44,105 nt of DNA, from assembly GCF_001866005.1 (NCBI RefSeq), contig NZ_MLQR01000040.1:1-44105 (forward strand). Reading direction: 5' to 3'. Position 1 is the stretch's first letter, and every line of letters begins with the position of its first letter. Made by a program: the position numbers and the translations under genes. Shown piece after piece: positions 18,297-29,097 of the stretch. The stretch comes from Anaerobacillus alkalilacustris (GTDB lineage Bacteria > Bacillota > Bacilli > Bacillales > Anaerobacillaceae). The notes under the pieces were generated by a model. That model was not told where the DNA came from. It searched no databases and worked only from the letters and a program-made list of their open reading frames with translations.

Positions 18297-18752
18297 TTAT
18301 TGATCGAAAACCCTTATCTTGTTATTTGTATTTCCTAAACAAACATCGCAAGATATATATCCCTGATCTCTTGCTTCTTTGGCTGAATTGAATGGAACCT
18401 TATTGTGAATACTTGTCTTGATAGCCCACTCACATTTTTTATTATGATATTTTTTCGAATTAGCATTACCCACAAATTGAGCTTCTTTTTGAAATTTTAT
18501 GTATTCTATACCTTCAGAGTATTCTTTATCGGTTCCATAAAGTTTAATGCAATCTTCACCTGTGTCATTTTTACTAAAATAAACTCTGTACCCGTCTTTA
18601 AAATAACGTGTTTGAGGTCCTAAAAATTTGCCGCTATAACTTCTGGTGCTACTCGTCACACCAAATTTGTCTACTCGTTTTTTTTCTCTTCTGGAAAAAT
18701 ACAATAATCCTAATGGTATAATGCTCGCAAAAATTAAACCCAAAATGTCCAT
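18297..18752 (-). CDS. Membrane-anchored protein with Ada-like Cys/His metal-binding domain
   Basis: This 151-residue protein begins with a hydrophobic segment (MDILGLIFASIIPLGLLYF) followed by positive residues, so it is probably a single-pass membrane protein. The C-terminal part reads FVGNANSKKYHNKKCEWA, then a linker, then EARDQGYISCDVC. This YHxxxC plus GYxxCxxC pattern is the small Ada-like metal-binding module also found at the end of some secreted nucleases. I prefer the ATG at 18752, which has GAGG upstream, to a GTG 13 codons earlier without a ribosome-binding site. Function unknown. It stands alone between the integrase remnant and the mobility module. Confidence 0.62.
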   Translation of the reverse strand: MDILGLIFASIIPLGLLYFSRREKKRVDKFGVTSSTRSYSGKFLGPQTRYFKDGYRVYFSKNDTGEDCIKLYGTDKEYSEGIEYIKFQKEAQFVGNANSKKYHNKKCEWAIKTSIHNKVPFNSAKEARDQGYISCDVCLGNTNNKIRVFDQ

Positions 18753-19322
18753 AATAACGACAACCTCACTGTTTCTCAGAATTAATATCACAATAAATGA
18801 TGTTAAAACAAGGAATTCTTTTGATTACTCCATAATCCTGCTTCGTTAGTTTAAGTGAAACCCTCACAATCTCAGTAATAGCTACAAATAAATCATATCA
18901 GAAAATCACAAATTAGGTGTATAAGGTTTTCTTCACTAGTCTGTGAGCAGTTGCTTAATACTCTCCGCGCAGTACTATATGCCTTTACTTGGAAGGGGTG
19001 TATGGTTGGACGCTCCTCCTATTGAAACAATGTTTCAACCTTCCATGAACATTTTAAAGATGATTCACATCACTTTTTATTGTAGACACTATAAATACCT
19101 AAATGAACCGAGAAACAATGTTTAACATATTCAAGAGCAATATCTTAAATGTCAGGATTTGGTTGTCCTCTCCAACTATATTCCAGTTTTCTTTTTAGTA
19201 CAAATCCCAACTAAAAAAATGACTTTAAACAACAAGCATAGATATTTTTTTCCTGAAGACTTAAAATCCAAATTAGTTACTAGTAATATATTTAGGATTT
19301 TTATTAGGAAGGGGTAACACAA
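18753..19322. other. Intergenic region with a repeated palindromic 12-mer
   Basis: About 570 bases without a supported gene. The 12-mer GAAACAATGTTT occurs at 19024-19035 and again at 19112-19123. The first copy sits in a longer perfect palindrome (TTGAAACAATGTTTCAA, 19022-19038). These could be operators for a regulator of the mobility module that starts at 19323. A 60-codon frame at 18943-19125 lacks a ribosome-binding site and is not called. Confidence 0.45.
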
Positions 19323-20342
19323 ATGGAAAAAACTTTAACACCTAAAGGATTCTTAATACTACCACGCTATGAAATCCCAAATGTAATGGATAAGATGATT
19401 TTTACACTCCTATTGGAGAAAGCAAATTTTATTGACTCAGCTCAATGTATACGTGGTGAGTTAATAATCTCAACAGAAAAATTTGCAAAAGAAACAGGCT
19501 GGACCTATGCACAAGTGCGGGGTGCTTTAACTCGTTTAAGTAAACTTGACCTAATAACTAAAATAGCAATGCCAAGAAAAAAAGGGTTAAGAATAACAAT
19601 CTGTAACTACTCTTACTATCAAGATTTAAGAAATTATAAAATTAATGCCTCAATTTTAAATAATCAAGAAAACAATGATGAAGGCGATACTGAAAACATG
19701 GAAGAAAACAAACACCAAGTGTTTGATACCTCAATGAAATCAATAGTCACAAGACCAATGAATAATGATGAAAACAAACAAGTTACAATATCTAAAGTCA
19801 ATAAGAAAGACAATGAAAAACACAATACTATAACTAAATACCTTAACGAAATTATAGTACATCATTTAAAAGACAAAAAAGAAAAAATATTGAGTGATTT
19901 TCTTGAACTTGCTCTTTCTTCAGACTTCATAATCCAAAATGATGAACAAACCTCTACATTTGCTGAGTATATTAAACAATTTAATTCACCAGTAGCCCAA
20001 TTGGAACAAAATAAATTAAATAAGTATTTAAATTGCATTCGTAAAAGTAGGTCTTCAGAAAAGATTAATTTATCAAAAATACTCATATTTTTCACTGATG
20101 TTGAAAAATACAAAATGTCTGACATAGACAAAGCAATTTCAATTCATATTGCTCACCACTGCTTTAAAAACGAGGCATATACCAAAGGAATCTTAGAAAA
20201 CATTAGGGTAGCCTCAGACACAGATAACCATTCTATTAATGTAACAGAGCATAAAATACCTGAAAACATTAGAGCTAGAGAAGAAAGATTAAGAGCAAAA
20301 GGTTTTCTTAGTAACTTGCAGGATGTAGTTGTAGATTACTAG
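19323..20342 (+). CDS. Winged-helix DnaD-like replication/regulatory protein of a mobile element
   Basis: This 339-residue protein has an N-terminal winged-helix region (about residues 20-100, for example GELIISTEKFAKETGWTYAQ and GALTRLSKLDLITK), typical of replication-organiser proteins of phages and integrative elements in Bacillales. The middle is a charged linker. The C-terminal half is helical and unassigned. AGGAAGGGG precedes the ATG at a good spacing. It heads a plus-strand series with an excisionase-like gene and an integrase, suggesting it drives replication or control of the excised element. It could instead be only a transcription factor, because no origin or helicase loader is visible nearby. 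Confidence 0.6.
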   Translation: MEKTLTPKGFLILPRYEIPNVMDKMIFTLLLEKANFIDSAQCIRGELIISTEKFAKETGWTYAQVRGALTRLSKLDLITKIAMPRKKGLRITICNYSYYQDLRNYKINASILNNQENNDEGDTENMEENKHQVFDTSMKSIVTRPMNNDENKQVTISKVNKKDNEKHNTITKYLNEIIVHHLKDKKEKILSDFLELALSSDFIIQNDEQTSTFAEYIKQFNSPVAQLEQNKLNKYLNCIRKSRSSEKINLSKILIFFTDVEKYKMSDIDKAISIHIAHHCFKNEAYTKGILENIRVASDTDNHSINVTEHKIPENIRAREERLRAKGFLSNLQDVVVDY

Positions 20343-20491
20343 TTTATAAGGTTTAAAGAATAATGGAAATATCACTTCACTCAAATATTAAAATATTAAC
20401 TAGTTTTCATAAACTACTTCGAATATCAATAATCGACGCTATAATGATTTCTGCAAAACAAACATAACAAACTTTAGGAGGACACACTACT

Positions 20492-20734
20492 ATGGAAAAC
20501 AATAATAAATTCACTACTTGGAACTCTTTACCCGATACTCTTACAGCGAATCATATCTCTCAATTTTTAGGTATTTCAAGACGTAGGGTTTATGAATTAT
20601 TTCAAATCCATGTCAAACATGGAGGCATTCCAAACTATGAGATTGGTGCATCGAAAAGGGTAGATAAAGACGATTTCAAAACTTGGATCTCAGATCGCAA
20701 ACAAATGAAGTCTACACCCTCTCAAGCTAACTAG
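20492..20734 (+). CDS. Excisionase-like helix-turn-helix protein
   Basis: This 80-residue DNA-binding protein contains a MerR/Xis-type helix-turn-helix (LTANHISQFLGISRRRVYEL, about residues 18-37), followed by GIPNYEIGASKRVDKDDF, the usual wing and helix of the HTH_17 family. AGGAGG lies 10 bases before the ATG. Proteins like this bend DNA at attachment sites and bias a tyrosine integrase toward excision. Its position 290 bases upstream of the integrase on the same strand supports that role. Confidence 0.75.
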   Translation: MENNNKFTTWNSLPDTLTANHISQFLGISRRRVYELFQIHVKHGGIPNYEIGASKRVDKDDFKTWISDRKQMKSTPSQAN

Positions 20735-21024
20735 CCCTAAATTAAATAAAACAGAGGAACTCTAAATTCTCAATATTCAGTTTAGTGGTAAAATATTTAT
20801 GAAAGCGAGGTGTGAAAGCATATATTAAAAATATATCAAAAATATTTTTAGGTATATTTCTAAACTGACTCATCTAAATGTCGCTTCCTTAATTCCAATT
20901 TAAGCAATTAAAAAGCATTCATTTTAGCGGGAGCTTTAGCATATGCCCAGTAGCTTAATAAAATCAGGATTGAAATTTCAAACTTAACGACACACAACGA
21001 TACTATAAAGAAGGGAATTTTTAA
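20735..21024. promoter_or_regulatory. AT-rich integrase upstream region
   Basis: This 290-base region is very AT-rich, with an ATATTTTTA-rich core near 20820-20860. An inverted pair, CAGTTTAG at 20778-20785 and CTAAACTG at 20860-20867, could be binding sites for the integrase or excisionase, or part of the int promoter. No gene is seen. Confidence 0.3.
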
Positions 21025-22242
21025 ATGAAAGGTTCGTTCACAAGAAGAGGATGCAAATGTCTTAATGAAAAAAAATGTAAATGTGGTGCAAAGGTCACCT
21101 TTAGACTTGATATTGGAATCGATCCAATTACAGGAAGGAGGAAACAAATCTCTAGAGGTGGTTTTAATAATTTTAAAGATGCCGAGGCTGCTGCTGCACA
21201 GATCATGACGGAACTAAATCAAGGTACTTTTTTTCAAGAATCAAATGTGATCTTTAAAGACTTTGTACCGCAATGGCTTGAAATTTACAGTAATACTAGA
21301 GAGGTTAAGCCCGGTACCATTAGAGTGAGAAATCATGAAATTGATAAGTTAATACCCTATTTCGCTAATTTGAAATTGAGAAGTATTACACCAGAATTAT
21401 ATCAAAATGCTTTAAATGATTTAAAAGAAGTTAAAGGATATGCAGATATTACCGTAGATGGGATCCATAGAACCGGCAGAATGATCTTTAAAAAAGCAGT
21501 AGAATTAGGAAAGATTAGAAATGACCCTACACAATATGCTTATCTGAAAAAAGACCAAAAAACAATTGAAGAACTAGAGAATGAACAAGTTCCCAAATTT
21601 ATGGAGAAAGAGGAATTATCTCTATTTTTAAAGACTGCTAATAATCAAGGACTCTATATGGATTATGAAATGTTCTTGTTATTATCCTATACAGGGATCC
21701 GTGTGGGGGAAATGCTCGCATTAAAGTGGTCAGATATTAATTTTAAAGATAGAACTATTAAGATTACTAAAACTATCTATAACCCGTTGAACCAAATTGA
21801 AAATTATCGACTTTTAACTCCTAAGACAAAAAAATCAAGAAGAGAAATTGCCGTAGAAGACAATGTTATTCAAGCCCTAAGCAATCATAAAAGAAGTCAA
21901 GAAAAAAACATTGAAAGATTAGGCGAATTATATAACGATTTAGGATTTGTTTTTACAAAAATAGATCGTTATTACGGTTACCCTTTATATATTAAACATG
22001 TAGGAAATAGGATGAGACGCTTATTGAAGTTAGCAAAGTTAAACGAAAAGCTGACACCACACTCTTTAAGGCATACTCACACCTCTTTACTAGCAGAAGC
22101 AGGTGTCGATTTAGAAAAAATTATGAAAAGGTTGGGACATTCGAACGATGATACAACTCGAAATATTTATCACCATTTGACGAAAGATATGAATAAAGAG
22201 GCTTCTCATAAATTTGGAGAATTAATGAGAAGCCTTAAATAG
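21025..22242 (+). CDS. int: Tyrosine-family site-specific integrase
   Basis: This 405-residue tyrosine recombinase looks complete. The N-terminal arm-binding domain (about residues 1-60) contains a Cys-rich insert, GCKCLNEKKCKCGAK, seen in integrases of Bacillus integrative elements, then a SAM-like core-binding domain (about 70-180). The catalytic domain has R226 (TGIRVGEM), H346-x-x-R349 and H350 (HSLRHTH), H372 (LGH) and nucleophile Y382 (NIYHHL). ATG follows AAGAAGGGA. It lies last in the island, about 85 bases from the groEL stop codon, with the excisionase-like gene upstream. That layout is typical for the integrase end of an integrative element, so the groEL 3' end is the likely target. 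Confidence 0.92.
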   Translation: MKGSFTRRGCKCLNEKKCKCGAKVTFRLDIGIDPITGRRKQISRGGFNNFKDAEAAAAQIMTELNQGTFFQESNVIFKDFVPQWLEIYSNTREVKPGTIRVRNHEIDKLIPYFANLKLRSITPELYQNALNDLKEVKGYADITVDGIHRTGRMIFKKAVELGKIRNDPTQYAYLKKDQKTIEELENEQVPKFMEKEELSLFLKTANNQGLYMDYEMFLLLSYTGIRVGEMLALKWSDINFKDRTIKITKTIYNPLNQIENYRLLTPKTKKSRREIAVEDNVIQALSNHKRSQEKNIERLGELYNDLGFVFTKIDRYYGYPLYIKHVGNRMRRLLKLAKLNEKLTPHSLRHTHTSLLAEAGVDLEKIMKRLGHSNDDTTRNIYHHLTKDMNKEASHKFGELMRSLK

Positions 22243-22259
22243 AAATATTAAGTCTGTGA

Positions 22260-22279
22260 GCAAAATGTGAGCATTTTGC
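22260..22279 (+). terminator. Weak hairpin after int
   Basis: GCAAAATG (22260-22267) pairs with CATTTTGC (22272-22279) around a TGAG loop, followed by TTTCAC rather than a long T-run. It may stop int transcription before it runs antisense into groEL. Confidence 0.4.
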
Positions 22280-22293
22280 TTTCACATTACATA

Positions 22294-23976
<1,683 letters not shown>

Positions 23977-24063
23977 CTAGTTTTCTATGTAGTAGGTCTA
24001 CCCCTACGAAATTTTTCTTGATTTTTATAACTTGTACTCAATTTGTACCATAAGTACAAGTGA

Positions 24064-24348
24064 TTAGTTCACGATGGCTAATACGTCGTTTTCACGAAGG
24101 ATTAAGTATTCTTTACCATCAAGTTTCACTTCAGTACCAGCATATTTAGAGAAAATTACTTTGTCGCCTTCTTTTACTTCTAAAGCTACGCGCTCACCAC
24201 TCTCTAAAATGCGTCCAGAACCAACAGCAACTACACGCCCTTCTTGTGGCTTTTCTTTTGCTGTATCTGGAAGTACGATCCCACTAGCAGTTTTTTCTTC
24301 AGTTTCAACTTGTTCGATCACAATACGATCACCTAATGGCTTTAACAA
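24064..24348 (-). CDS. groES: Co-chaperonin GroES (10 kDa)
   Basis: The product, starting [13 protein letters not shown], has 94 residues, the normal Bacillus GroES length. It caps GroEL as a heptamer. The mobile-loop region [12 protein letters not shown] is present near residues 16-27. I chose the TTG at 24346-24348 because GGAGG lies 9 bases upstream; a TTG three codons earlier directly touches the Shine-Dalgarno sequence. It is the first gene of the operon, with groEL about 100 bases downstream. Confidence 0.96.
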   Translation of the reverse strand: MLKPLGDRIVIEQVETEEKTASGIVLPDTAKEKPQEGRVVAVGSGRILESGERVALEVKEGDKVIFSKYAGTEVKLDGKEYLILRENDVLAIVN

Positions 24349-24400
24349 GGAAAACAACCTCCTTCATTCAACTTTATTATTTTGATTTTTGAATTCATTA

Positions 24401-24427
24401 TTAGCACTCGTTACTCTTGAGTGCTAA
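24401..24427 (-). promoter_or_regulatory. CIRCE operator for HrcA
   Basis: A perfect CIRCE element: TTAGCACTC (24401-24409), a 9-base spacer, and GAGTGCTAA (24419-24427). HrcA binds it to repress groESL until heat shock. It lies in the 5' leader between the promoter and groES. Confidence 0.98.
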
Positions 24428-24437
24428 CACAATTATT

Positions 24438-24466
24438 ATAATAATCATTTCAATTCTATTTTGCAA
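24438..24466 (-). promoter_or_regulatory. groESL sigma-A promoter
   Basis: On the minus strand the -35 TTGCAA (24461-24466) and the -10 TATTAT (24438-24443, within a run that also contains TATAAT) are 17 bases apart, just upstream of CIRCE, as expected for an HrcA-regulated vegetative promoter. Confidence 0.7.
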
Positions 24467-24841
24467 GTATTTTTCAGATTTTTTTTAGAAAAACTTGGTT
24501 TTTTTCAATACCGAAATTTGTCGACAAAACCAGTATATGCGTGCACTCGTATACGGTTTAGAGCATTACATTCATTTCTCCTTAAGGTTAATGAATTACT
24601 TCTCACTTAAAACTATTACTAAACTATACTTGTTGATAGGTTTGAAAAATTATCCTTCATTACTTTTGACGTTTTAGAGTATATTTATACCGTAGTGATA
24701 ATATTTCTGTAAACTACTCACCACTTATCCGACCTTACTGTCTGATTGAGGTGGGAGCTTCTTAGGAACTAGATACTTTTACTAGCTATCTATATTTACC
24801 AAGCTTTAAGTTTAGTCCCTCCCCCTAAAGAAAATACCAAA
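24467..24841. other. Intergenic region with an IS200/IS605-type end
   Basis: About 375 bases without a gene. The part from about 24,715 to 24,840 carries GATTGAGGTGGGAGCTTC, resembling the 3' end of IS200/IS605 elements next to tnpB, and similar to GATTGAAGTGAGAG near 25,743 on the far side of the remnant. Nothing else is recognised. Confidence 0.35.
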
Positions 24842-25633
24842 TTACATGGCTAGTTTCAGCAAGTTGATACTTGCGTTTATATCTCTGTCATGATGGGTTT
24901 CACATTCTGGACAAGTCCATTCACGAAGATTTAGGTTTTTTACAACATCTTTGTTTTTGTAGCCACAGCAAGAACATAATTGACTACTAGCGTAATCCTT
25001 AGTTGCGATTATCAAGTCACGGCCTTTCCACGTTGCTTTATAGTCAAGATATTCTCTGAATTTAGACCAAGACACTTCGCTAACTTATGATTCTTTTGCA
25101 TATTCTTCACTTTCAAGTTCTCAATCACAATAACTTGGTTTTCGTTTGTGATTTCGTTACTAATCTTGTGAAGAAAATCGATACATTGATTAGCAATCTT
25201 TTCGTGAAGTTTTGCTACTTGTAGTCGAATCTTGTTTCGATTCTTAGAGCCTTTCTTTTTGCGTGACAAAGAGCGTTGCAAAAAAGCTAATTTTTTTTCA
25301 GCTTTTCGCAACCATTTAGGGTTTTCATATTTTGTGCCATTAGACAATATGGCGAAGTCTTTCAAGCCAACATCAATACCCACTCTTGTGTCGATTTTTG
25401 GAGATAGTTGTTCATTTCCCTTAAGTAAGAACGGAAGCAAAATATTTATTAGTTGGGGTTGGGGAATTGGTTACAGACTTAATCAAACCTTGAAATAATC
25501 TATGGTTGCTTGATTCGTACCAGTGTTTTTAGTTTTGGTAGCTTGACATAGCCATTCTCAATGTAGACTGTTCCTTTTTGGTTGTTCTATAATGCAAAAG
25601 AAAGACTGAGTGCTTATTATTATCTATTTTCAT
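24842..25633 (-). pseudogene. tnpB: Decayed IS200/IS605 remnant: tnpA start fused to frameshifted tnpB
   Basis: Reading the minus strand from an ATG at 25631-25633, the first codons are MKIDNNKHSVFLLHYRT, the typical start of the Y1 transposase TnpA. The reading then passes straight into TnpB-like sequence (GTVYIENGYVKLPKLKTLVR, then KSVTNSPTPTNKYFASVLT) in other frames. Next come RVGIDVGLKDFAI (RuvC-like first Asp), the RKKKGSKNR helix and VIVIENLKVKNM (Glu), and after another frameshift near 25,070 the zinc ribbon CSCCGYKN...[15 protein letters not shown] with the last catalytic Asp. At least three frame breaks and one internal deletion mean neither protein can be made. It sits between groES and ydiL, which are adjacent in B. 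subtilis. Confidence 0.8.
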
Positions 25634-25969
25634 TGTTCTACCAACCTTTCTATATGTATAGACTGATTGTGGCATGAGCTTTTGCTAACGCCAACCGATA
25701 ATTCATCTCCCACTTATCGTTGGACTTCACCCCTCACACGATTGAAGTGAGAGAATTCTTTTCGGAAACCTTGTTAAAGTTACTACATAATAGATTTTAA
25801 AATTCTATGTTACAATATGAATGTAGATATTGAATAAACGAACATTTTATAGAAGGTTAGTTTGTATTCGAAGCCTTATAGTGTTGTTATCAAGGTGTAT
25901 GATAGAAAATTTCCCAATAAAATTTTTTTCATTTCTACATTTCACATTATGTAAAAAGGAGTTTTTGGT
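25634..25969. other. Intergenic region upstream of ydiL
   Basis: About 335 bases. The part up to about 25,770 is probably the left end of the IS200/IS605 remnant, with GATTGAAGTGAGAG near 25,743. The rest is the ydiL leader; TTACAAT near 25,811 could be a -10 box. No gene is seen. Confidence 0.35.
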
Positions 25970-26683
25970 TTGACAAAACGTTACTGGTTAGTGATATTAA
26001 CCTATATTCTAATGCAGTTATCTGCTTTTATCGGTGTTCCTATTTTAATGCTCATGGGGATGGATGAGAGACAAATTCCAGGTATTTGGACTTTATTTAG
26101 TTTTTCTCTTGGTTTTGTATTAATTTTGCTTTTGTTAAGACAAGATATGACAGAGCGACACTTAACACGAAATAGAAGCTCAAAAAGTGAAGCAATTGTA
26201 TGGTCAATTGCTGGTATTTTCATGGCCTTCATAGCCCAATATATTGCAGTTCTTATAGAAATTGGCGTATTCGGGATCGAACCAGGATCTGAAAATACCG
26301 AAATGATTGTTGAGTTAGCAAAAGCTACACCAGCTTTAATTATCGTAGTAGCTGTTATCGGTCCTATTTTAGAAGAAATTATTTTCAGAATGATTATTTT
26401 TGGGACGCTATATAAGCGATATAATTTCTGGATAGCTGCCATTATTAGCTCCGTCATATTCGCAGCCGTCCACCTTGATTTTGAGCATTTACTAGTTTAT
26501 ACATCGATGGGGATTGTATTTGCCTTCCTTTATGTTAAAACGAAAAGAATTATCGTGCCGATCATGGCGCACGTTGCATTAAATAGCTTTGTTATGCTTG
26601 TTCAAGTTGTTTTCGGGGATAGACTAGTCGAACTTCAAAGAAAACTTGAGGAAATGCAAGGCTTTATTGGAGGACTTTATTAA
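25970..26683 (+). CDS. ydiL: CPBP-family intramembrane metalloprotease YdiL
   Basis: This 237-residue integral membrane protein belongs to the CAAX-protease/bacteriocin-processing (CPBP) family. It has about six to seven membrane segments and the family signature E135-E136-x-x-x-R140 (EEIIFR), H168 (FAAVHLD) and H201-V-A-L-N, which form the membrane-embedded glutamic protease/metal site. The start is TTG at 25970, with AAAAGGAG upstream. In B. subtilis YdiL sits beside groES in this same arrangement. Its natural substrate is unknown. It is followed directly by ydiK (TAA then ATG), so the two are coexpressed. Confidence 0.88.
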   Translation: MTKRYWLVILTYILMQLSAFIGVPILMLMGMDERQIPGIWTLFSFSLGFVLILLLLRQDMTERHLTRNRSSKSEAIVWSIAGIFMAFIAQYIAVLIEIGVFGIEPGSENTEMIVELAKATPALIIVVAVIGPILEEIIFRMIIFGTLYKRYNFWIAAIISSVIFAAVHLDFEHLLVYTSMGIVFAFLYVKTKRIIVPIMAHVALNSFVMLVQVVFGDRLVELQRKLEEMQGFIGGLY

Positions 26684-26884
26684 ATGAGATCACCATATGT
26701 TTGGGGAATAATATATTTTTTCATGGGCTGTCTATTTGTATATTTTGCTATTCAACAAAATACAAGAACTGGTCAATGGGACTTCTTCACAATTGCCCTC
26801 ATGGCTCTTGCAGCCTACGACTTTACAATTTCTTACAGATACTTCGCATTCAAAAAGATATTAAAAAGGAAAAATAAAGATTAA
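26684..26884 (+). CDS. ydiK: Small membrane protein YdiK
   Basis: This 66-residue protein has two predicted membrane helices (YVWGIIYFFMGCLFVYFAI and FFTIALMALAAYDFTISY) and a basic C-terminus. It abuts ydiL without a gap, with GGAGG 10 bases upstream inside the ydiL end. Position and size match B. subtilis YdiK, a conserved protein of unknown function. A terminator follows directly. Confidence 0.8.
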   Translation: MRSPYVWGIIYFFMGCLFVYFAIQQNTRTGQWDFFTIALMALAAYDFTISYRYFAFKKILKRKNKD

Positions 26885-26910
26885 AAAAACGGGCCGAGGC
26901 CCGTTTTTTT
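26883..26910. terminator. Bidirectional terminator after ydiK
   Basis: Seven A residues, the stem CGGGCC (26890-26895) and GGCCCG (26898-26903), then seven T residues. It ends ydiLK on the plus strand and, read in reverse, the convergent thiGH operon. Confidence 0.9.
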
Positions 26911-26975
26911 AATCTTTAGGCAAAACTTCTATCACGTACAATTTTTTTTACGTAAATGTTCTTACAATCATGTTT

Positions 26976-28082
26976 TTAAACAATTAATTCCCAATCTTTT
27001 AAAACAGGTTGATAACCTTTAGATTTAATCATAGTTTTAATTTCTTCTAAAGATCGCTCATCGGATATTTCAAATTGTGCAGTACCTGAATTACAATTTG
27101 AATAACCACCAACTTCCGTACTTGCTCCAGCAGACATCTTTGTTACACCTAAATAAATAAGATTATCACGTAATTGTTGTGGTTCTCTAGTTGAAAGAGT
27201 AATCCCTGATCTCGGTAAAAACAACCGAAACGCGGTTATTGCCTGAACTAGGTGACGATCTTCAACAATTGAAGGGGGTTGGAACTCACCGATATGCGGA
27301 CGCATTCTAGGTAATGAGAGGCTAATCTCTGCATCAAGATATTTAGTCTGTAAATAATTCGCATGCATCGCTGCAAAAAATGCTTCTTTACGCCAATCAT
27401 CTAACCCAAGTAAAGCACCAATATTAATCTGGCGAATCCCTGCATCGCAACCTCGTTCCGGTGTATCCATACGATAACGATAATCACGTTTTGGACCTTT
27501 TATATGAAGAGATTTATAAACCTCTTCATTATAAACTTCTTGATATACTGTTAAACCATCAATACCGGCATCTACTAATAGTTTATATTCCTCTGTATCA
27601 AGTGGATTAATCTCGATTGCAACAGAAGAAAAGTACTTCTTCAACACCTTTACAGCTTCGGCAATATACGTTACTGGTGTATGTGTTTTAGACTCACCTG
27701 TTAAAATCAGAATGTGCTTCAAGCCTAATTTTGCTAACGCTTGTGCTTCCACTTCAATTTCTCCCATCGAAAGTTTCTTCCGCTCAAATTTATTTGTAAC
27801 ACTAAAGCTACAATACGTACAAAGATTAACACAGTGATCAGCAATATAAATTGGATTAAAGAGTAAAATTGTTTTTCCAAAATGCTGAACGGTTAATTCG
27901 TGTGATTTCTGCGCCATCTCCTCTAGGCAATTCTCTGCAGCTGGTGACAATAGTGCTAACAAATCTTCAAAATTTAATCTTCTCTTTTGCAAAGCCCTCT
28001 TTACATCCATTTCTGTCATACGGTGAAAATATTGATTAAAAGGTAAGTCCTTTAACTTTTCGTACTCATAATAAAAACTCAC
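26976..28082 (-). CDS. thiH: 2-iminoacetate synthase ThiH (radical SAM tyrosine lyase)
   Basis: This 368-residue radical SAM enzyme cleaves tyrosine to p-cresol and dehydroglycine, the precursor of the thiamine thiazole ring. The cluster motif is C84-x3-C88-x2-C91 (CVNLCTYC), followed by GLKHILILTGES. The C-terminal PRMRPHIGEFQP and GVTKMSAGASTEVGGY are ThiH hallmarks. The start is GTG with AAAGGAG upstream. It follows thiG in an operon under a TPP riboswitch. Most aerobic bacilli use the oxygen-dependent glycine oxidase ThiO here, so ThiH points to an anaerobic or facultative lifestyle. Length is normal and no damage is seen. Confidence 0.94.
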   Translation of the reverse strand: MSFYYEYEKLKDLPFNQYFHRMTEMDVKRALQKRRLNFEDLLALLSPAAENCLEEMAQKSHELTVQHFGKTILLFNPIYIADHCVNLCTYCSFSVTNKFERKKLSMGEIEVEAQALAKLGLKHILILTGESKTHTPVTYIAEAVKVLKKYFSSVAIEINPLDTEEYKLLVDAGIDGLTVYQEVYNEEVYKSLHIKGPKRDYRYRMDTPERGCDAGIRQINIGALLGLDDWRKEAFFAAMHANYLQTKYLDAEISLSLPRMRPHIGEFQPPSIVEDRHLVQAITAFRLFLPRSGITLSTREPQQLRDNLIYLGVTKMSAGASTEVGGYSNCNSGTAQFEISDERSLEEIKTMIKSKGYQPVLKDWELIV

Positions 28083-28158
28083 AATAAAGCTCCTTTCTTA
28101 TTTCAAATAGAATGGAAACATACTTTAGAATGCCAAAAAATATTCTTTTTTAATATTT

Positions 28159-28932
28159 CTACATTTGTAAAAATCCTGTTAACGGGGACGATGCCCTTGC
28201 ATGTGTAGTCACTCCACCTACACCAGACAAGTAAGCTAGGCGCCCTGAATGAACAGCTGATTTAAATGCCTCACCCATTGCAACAGGATCTCCAGCAGTT
28301 GCGATTGCTGTGTTAACTAAGACAGCATCTGCACCCAGTTCCATAGCTTCACATGCTTGGGAAGGCTTACCAATACCTGCATCAACAATCACTGGCTTTT
28401 TACATTCATCTATTAGTATTTGAATGAGCTCTTTCGTCTTTAATCCTCTATTTGTTCCAATTGGAGCCCCTAATGGCATTACTGCTGCGGCCCCTACTTC
28501 TTCTAGCTTTTTGGCTACCATTAAATCCGGACTCATATATGGTAGTACAATAAAACCTTCGTTTGCTAAAACTTCTGTTGCTTTAATTGTTTCATAATTA
28601 TCTGGGAGTAAGTATTTTTGATCAGATATGACCTCAATTTTTATCCAATTACCCATTCCAGCTGCACGAGCAAGTCTTGCAATTCGCACAGCTTCTTCAG
28701 CTGTTCTTGCTCCAGATGTATTAGGTAAAAGAATCATATCTTTTGGAATATGTTTCATAATATTTTCTTGACTCGTAGTAAAATCGACACGTCGCATTGC
28801 AACTGTAATTACTTGAGATTCTGAAGAATTAATTACCTCAGGGATAATAGAGTCGTCATTAAATTTTCCTGTCCCAATTAAAAGACGACTTTTCAATTCA
28901 ACACCGCCGATAGTTAATAGATCTCTTGCCAT
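28159..28932 (-). CDS. thiG: Thiazole synthase ThiG
   Basis: This 257-residue TIM-barrel enzyme condenses deoxyxylulose 5-phosphate, dehydroglycine and ThiS-thiocarboxylate into the thiazole phosphate. The Schiff-base lysine is K98 in WIKIEVI. The phosphate-binding region is [27 protein letters not shown], and the first strands read [14 protein letters not shown] precedes the ATG. It is the first gene after the TPP riboswitch, with thiH 76 bases downstream. ThiS and ThiF, its usual partners, are not in this operon and must be encoded elsewhere. Confidence 0.95.
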   Translation of the reverse strand: MARDLLTIGGVELKSRLLIGTGKFNDDSIIPEVINSSESQVITVAMRRVDFTTSQENIMKHIPKDMILLPNTSGARTAEEAVRIARLARAAGMGNWIKIEVISDQKYLLPDNYETIKATEVLANEGFIVLPYMSPDLMVAKKLEEVGAAAVMPLGAPIGTNRGLKTKELIQILIDECKKPVIVDAGIGKPSQACEAMELGADAVLVNTAIATAGDPVAMGEAFKSAVHSGRLAYLSGVGGVTTHARASSPLTGFLQM

Positions 28933-29033
28933 AATTTCTCCTCCTAAGTTTTCATTCTAGTGATTGTTTTAATTACTTTTTAGACCCACCCAAAGCTACG
29001 TCGCGTACTGATCTTTTTGATTTCAAACAGAAT

Positions 29034-29062
29034 GAAAAAGACCCCATCATACAGATGCGGCC
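29034..29062 (-). terminator. Riboswitch-controlled terminator upstream of thiG
   Basis: On the minus strand GGCCGCATC pairs with GATGGGGTC (one mismatch, one G-U), followed by TTTTT. It lies 35 bases after the TPP aptamer and about 100 bases before thiG, the usual place for a transcription-attenuating expression platform. Confidence 0.7.
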
Positions 29063-29097
29063 TCTAAAGACATGTAAATAAACATTACAAATACAGT

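Noticed and set aside
18943..19125. 60-codon plus-strand gene upstream of the mobility module
   Set aside because: No ribosome-binding site and no protein-like pattern; the frame spans the palindromic 12-mers.
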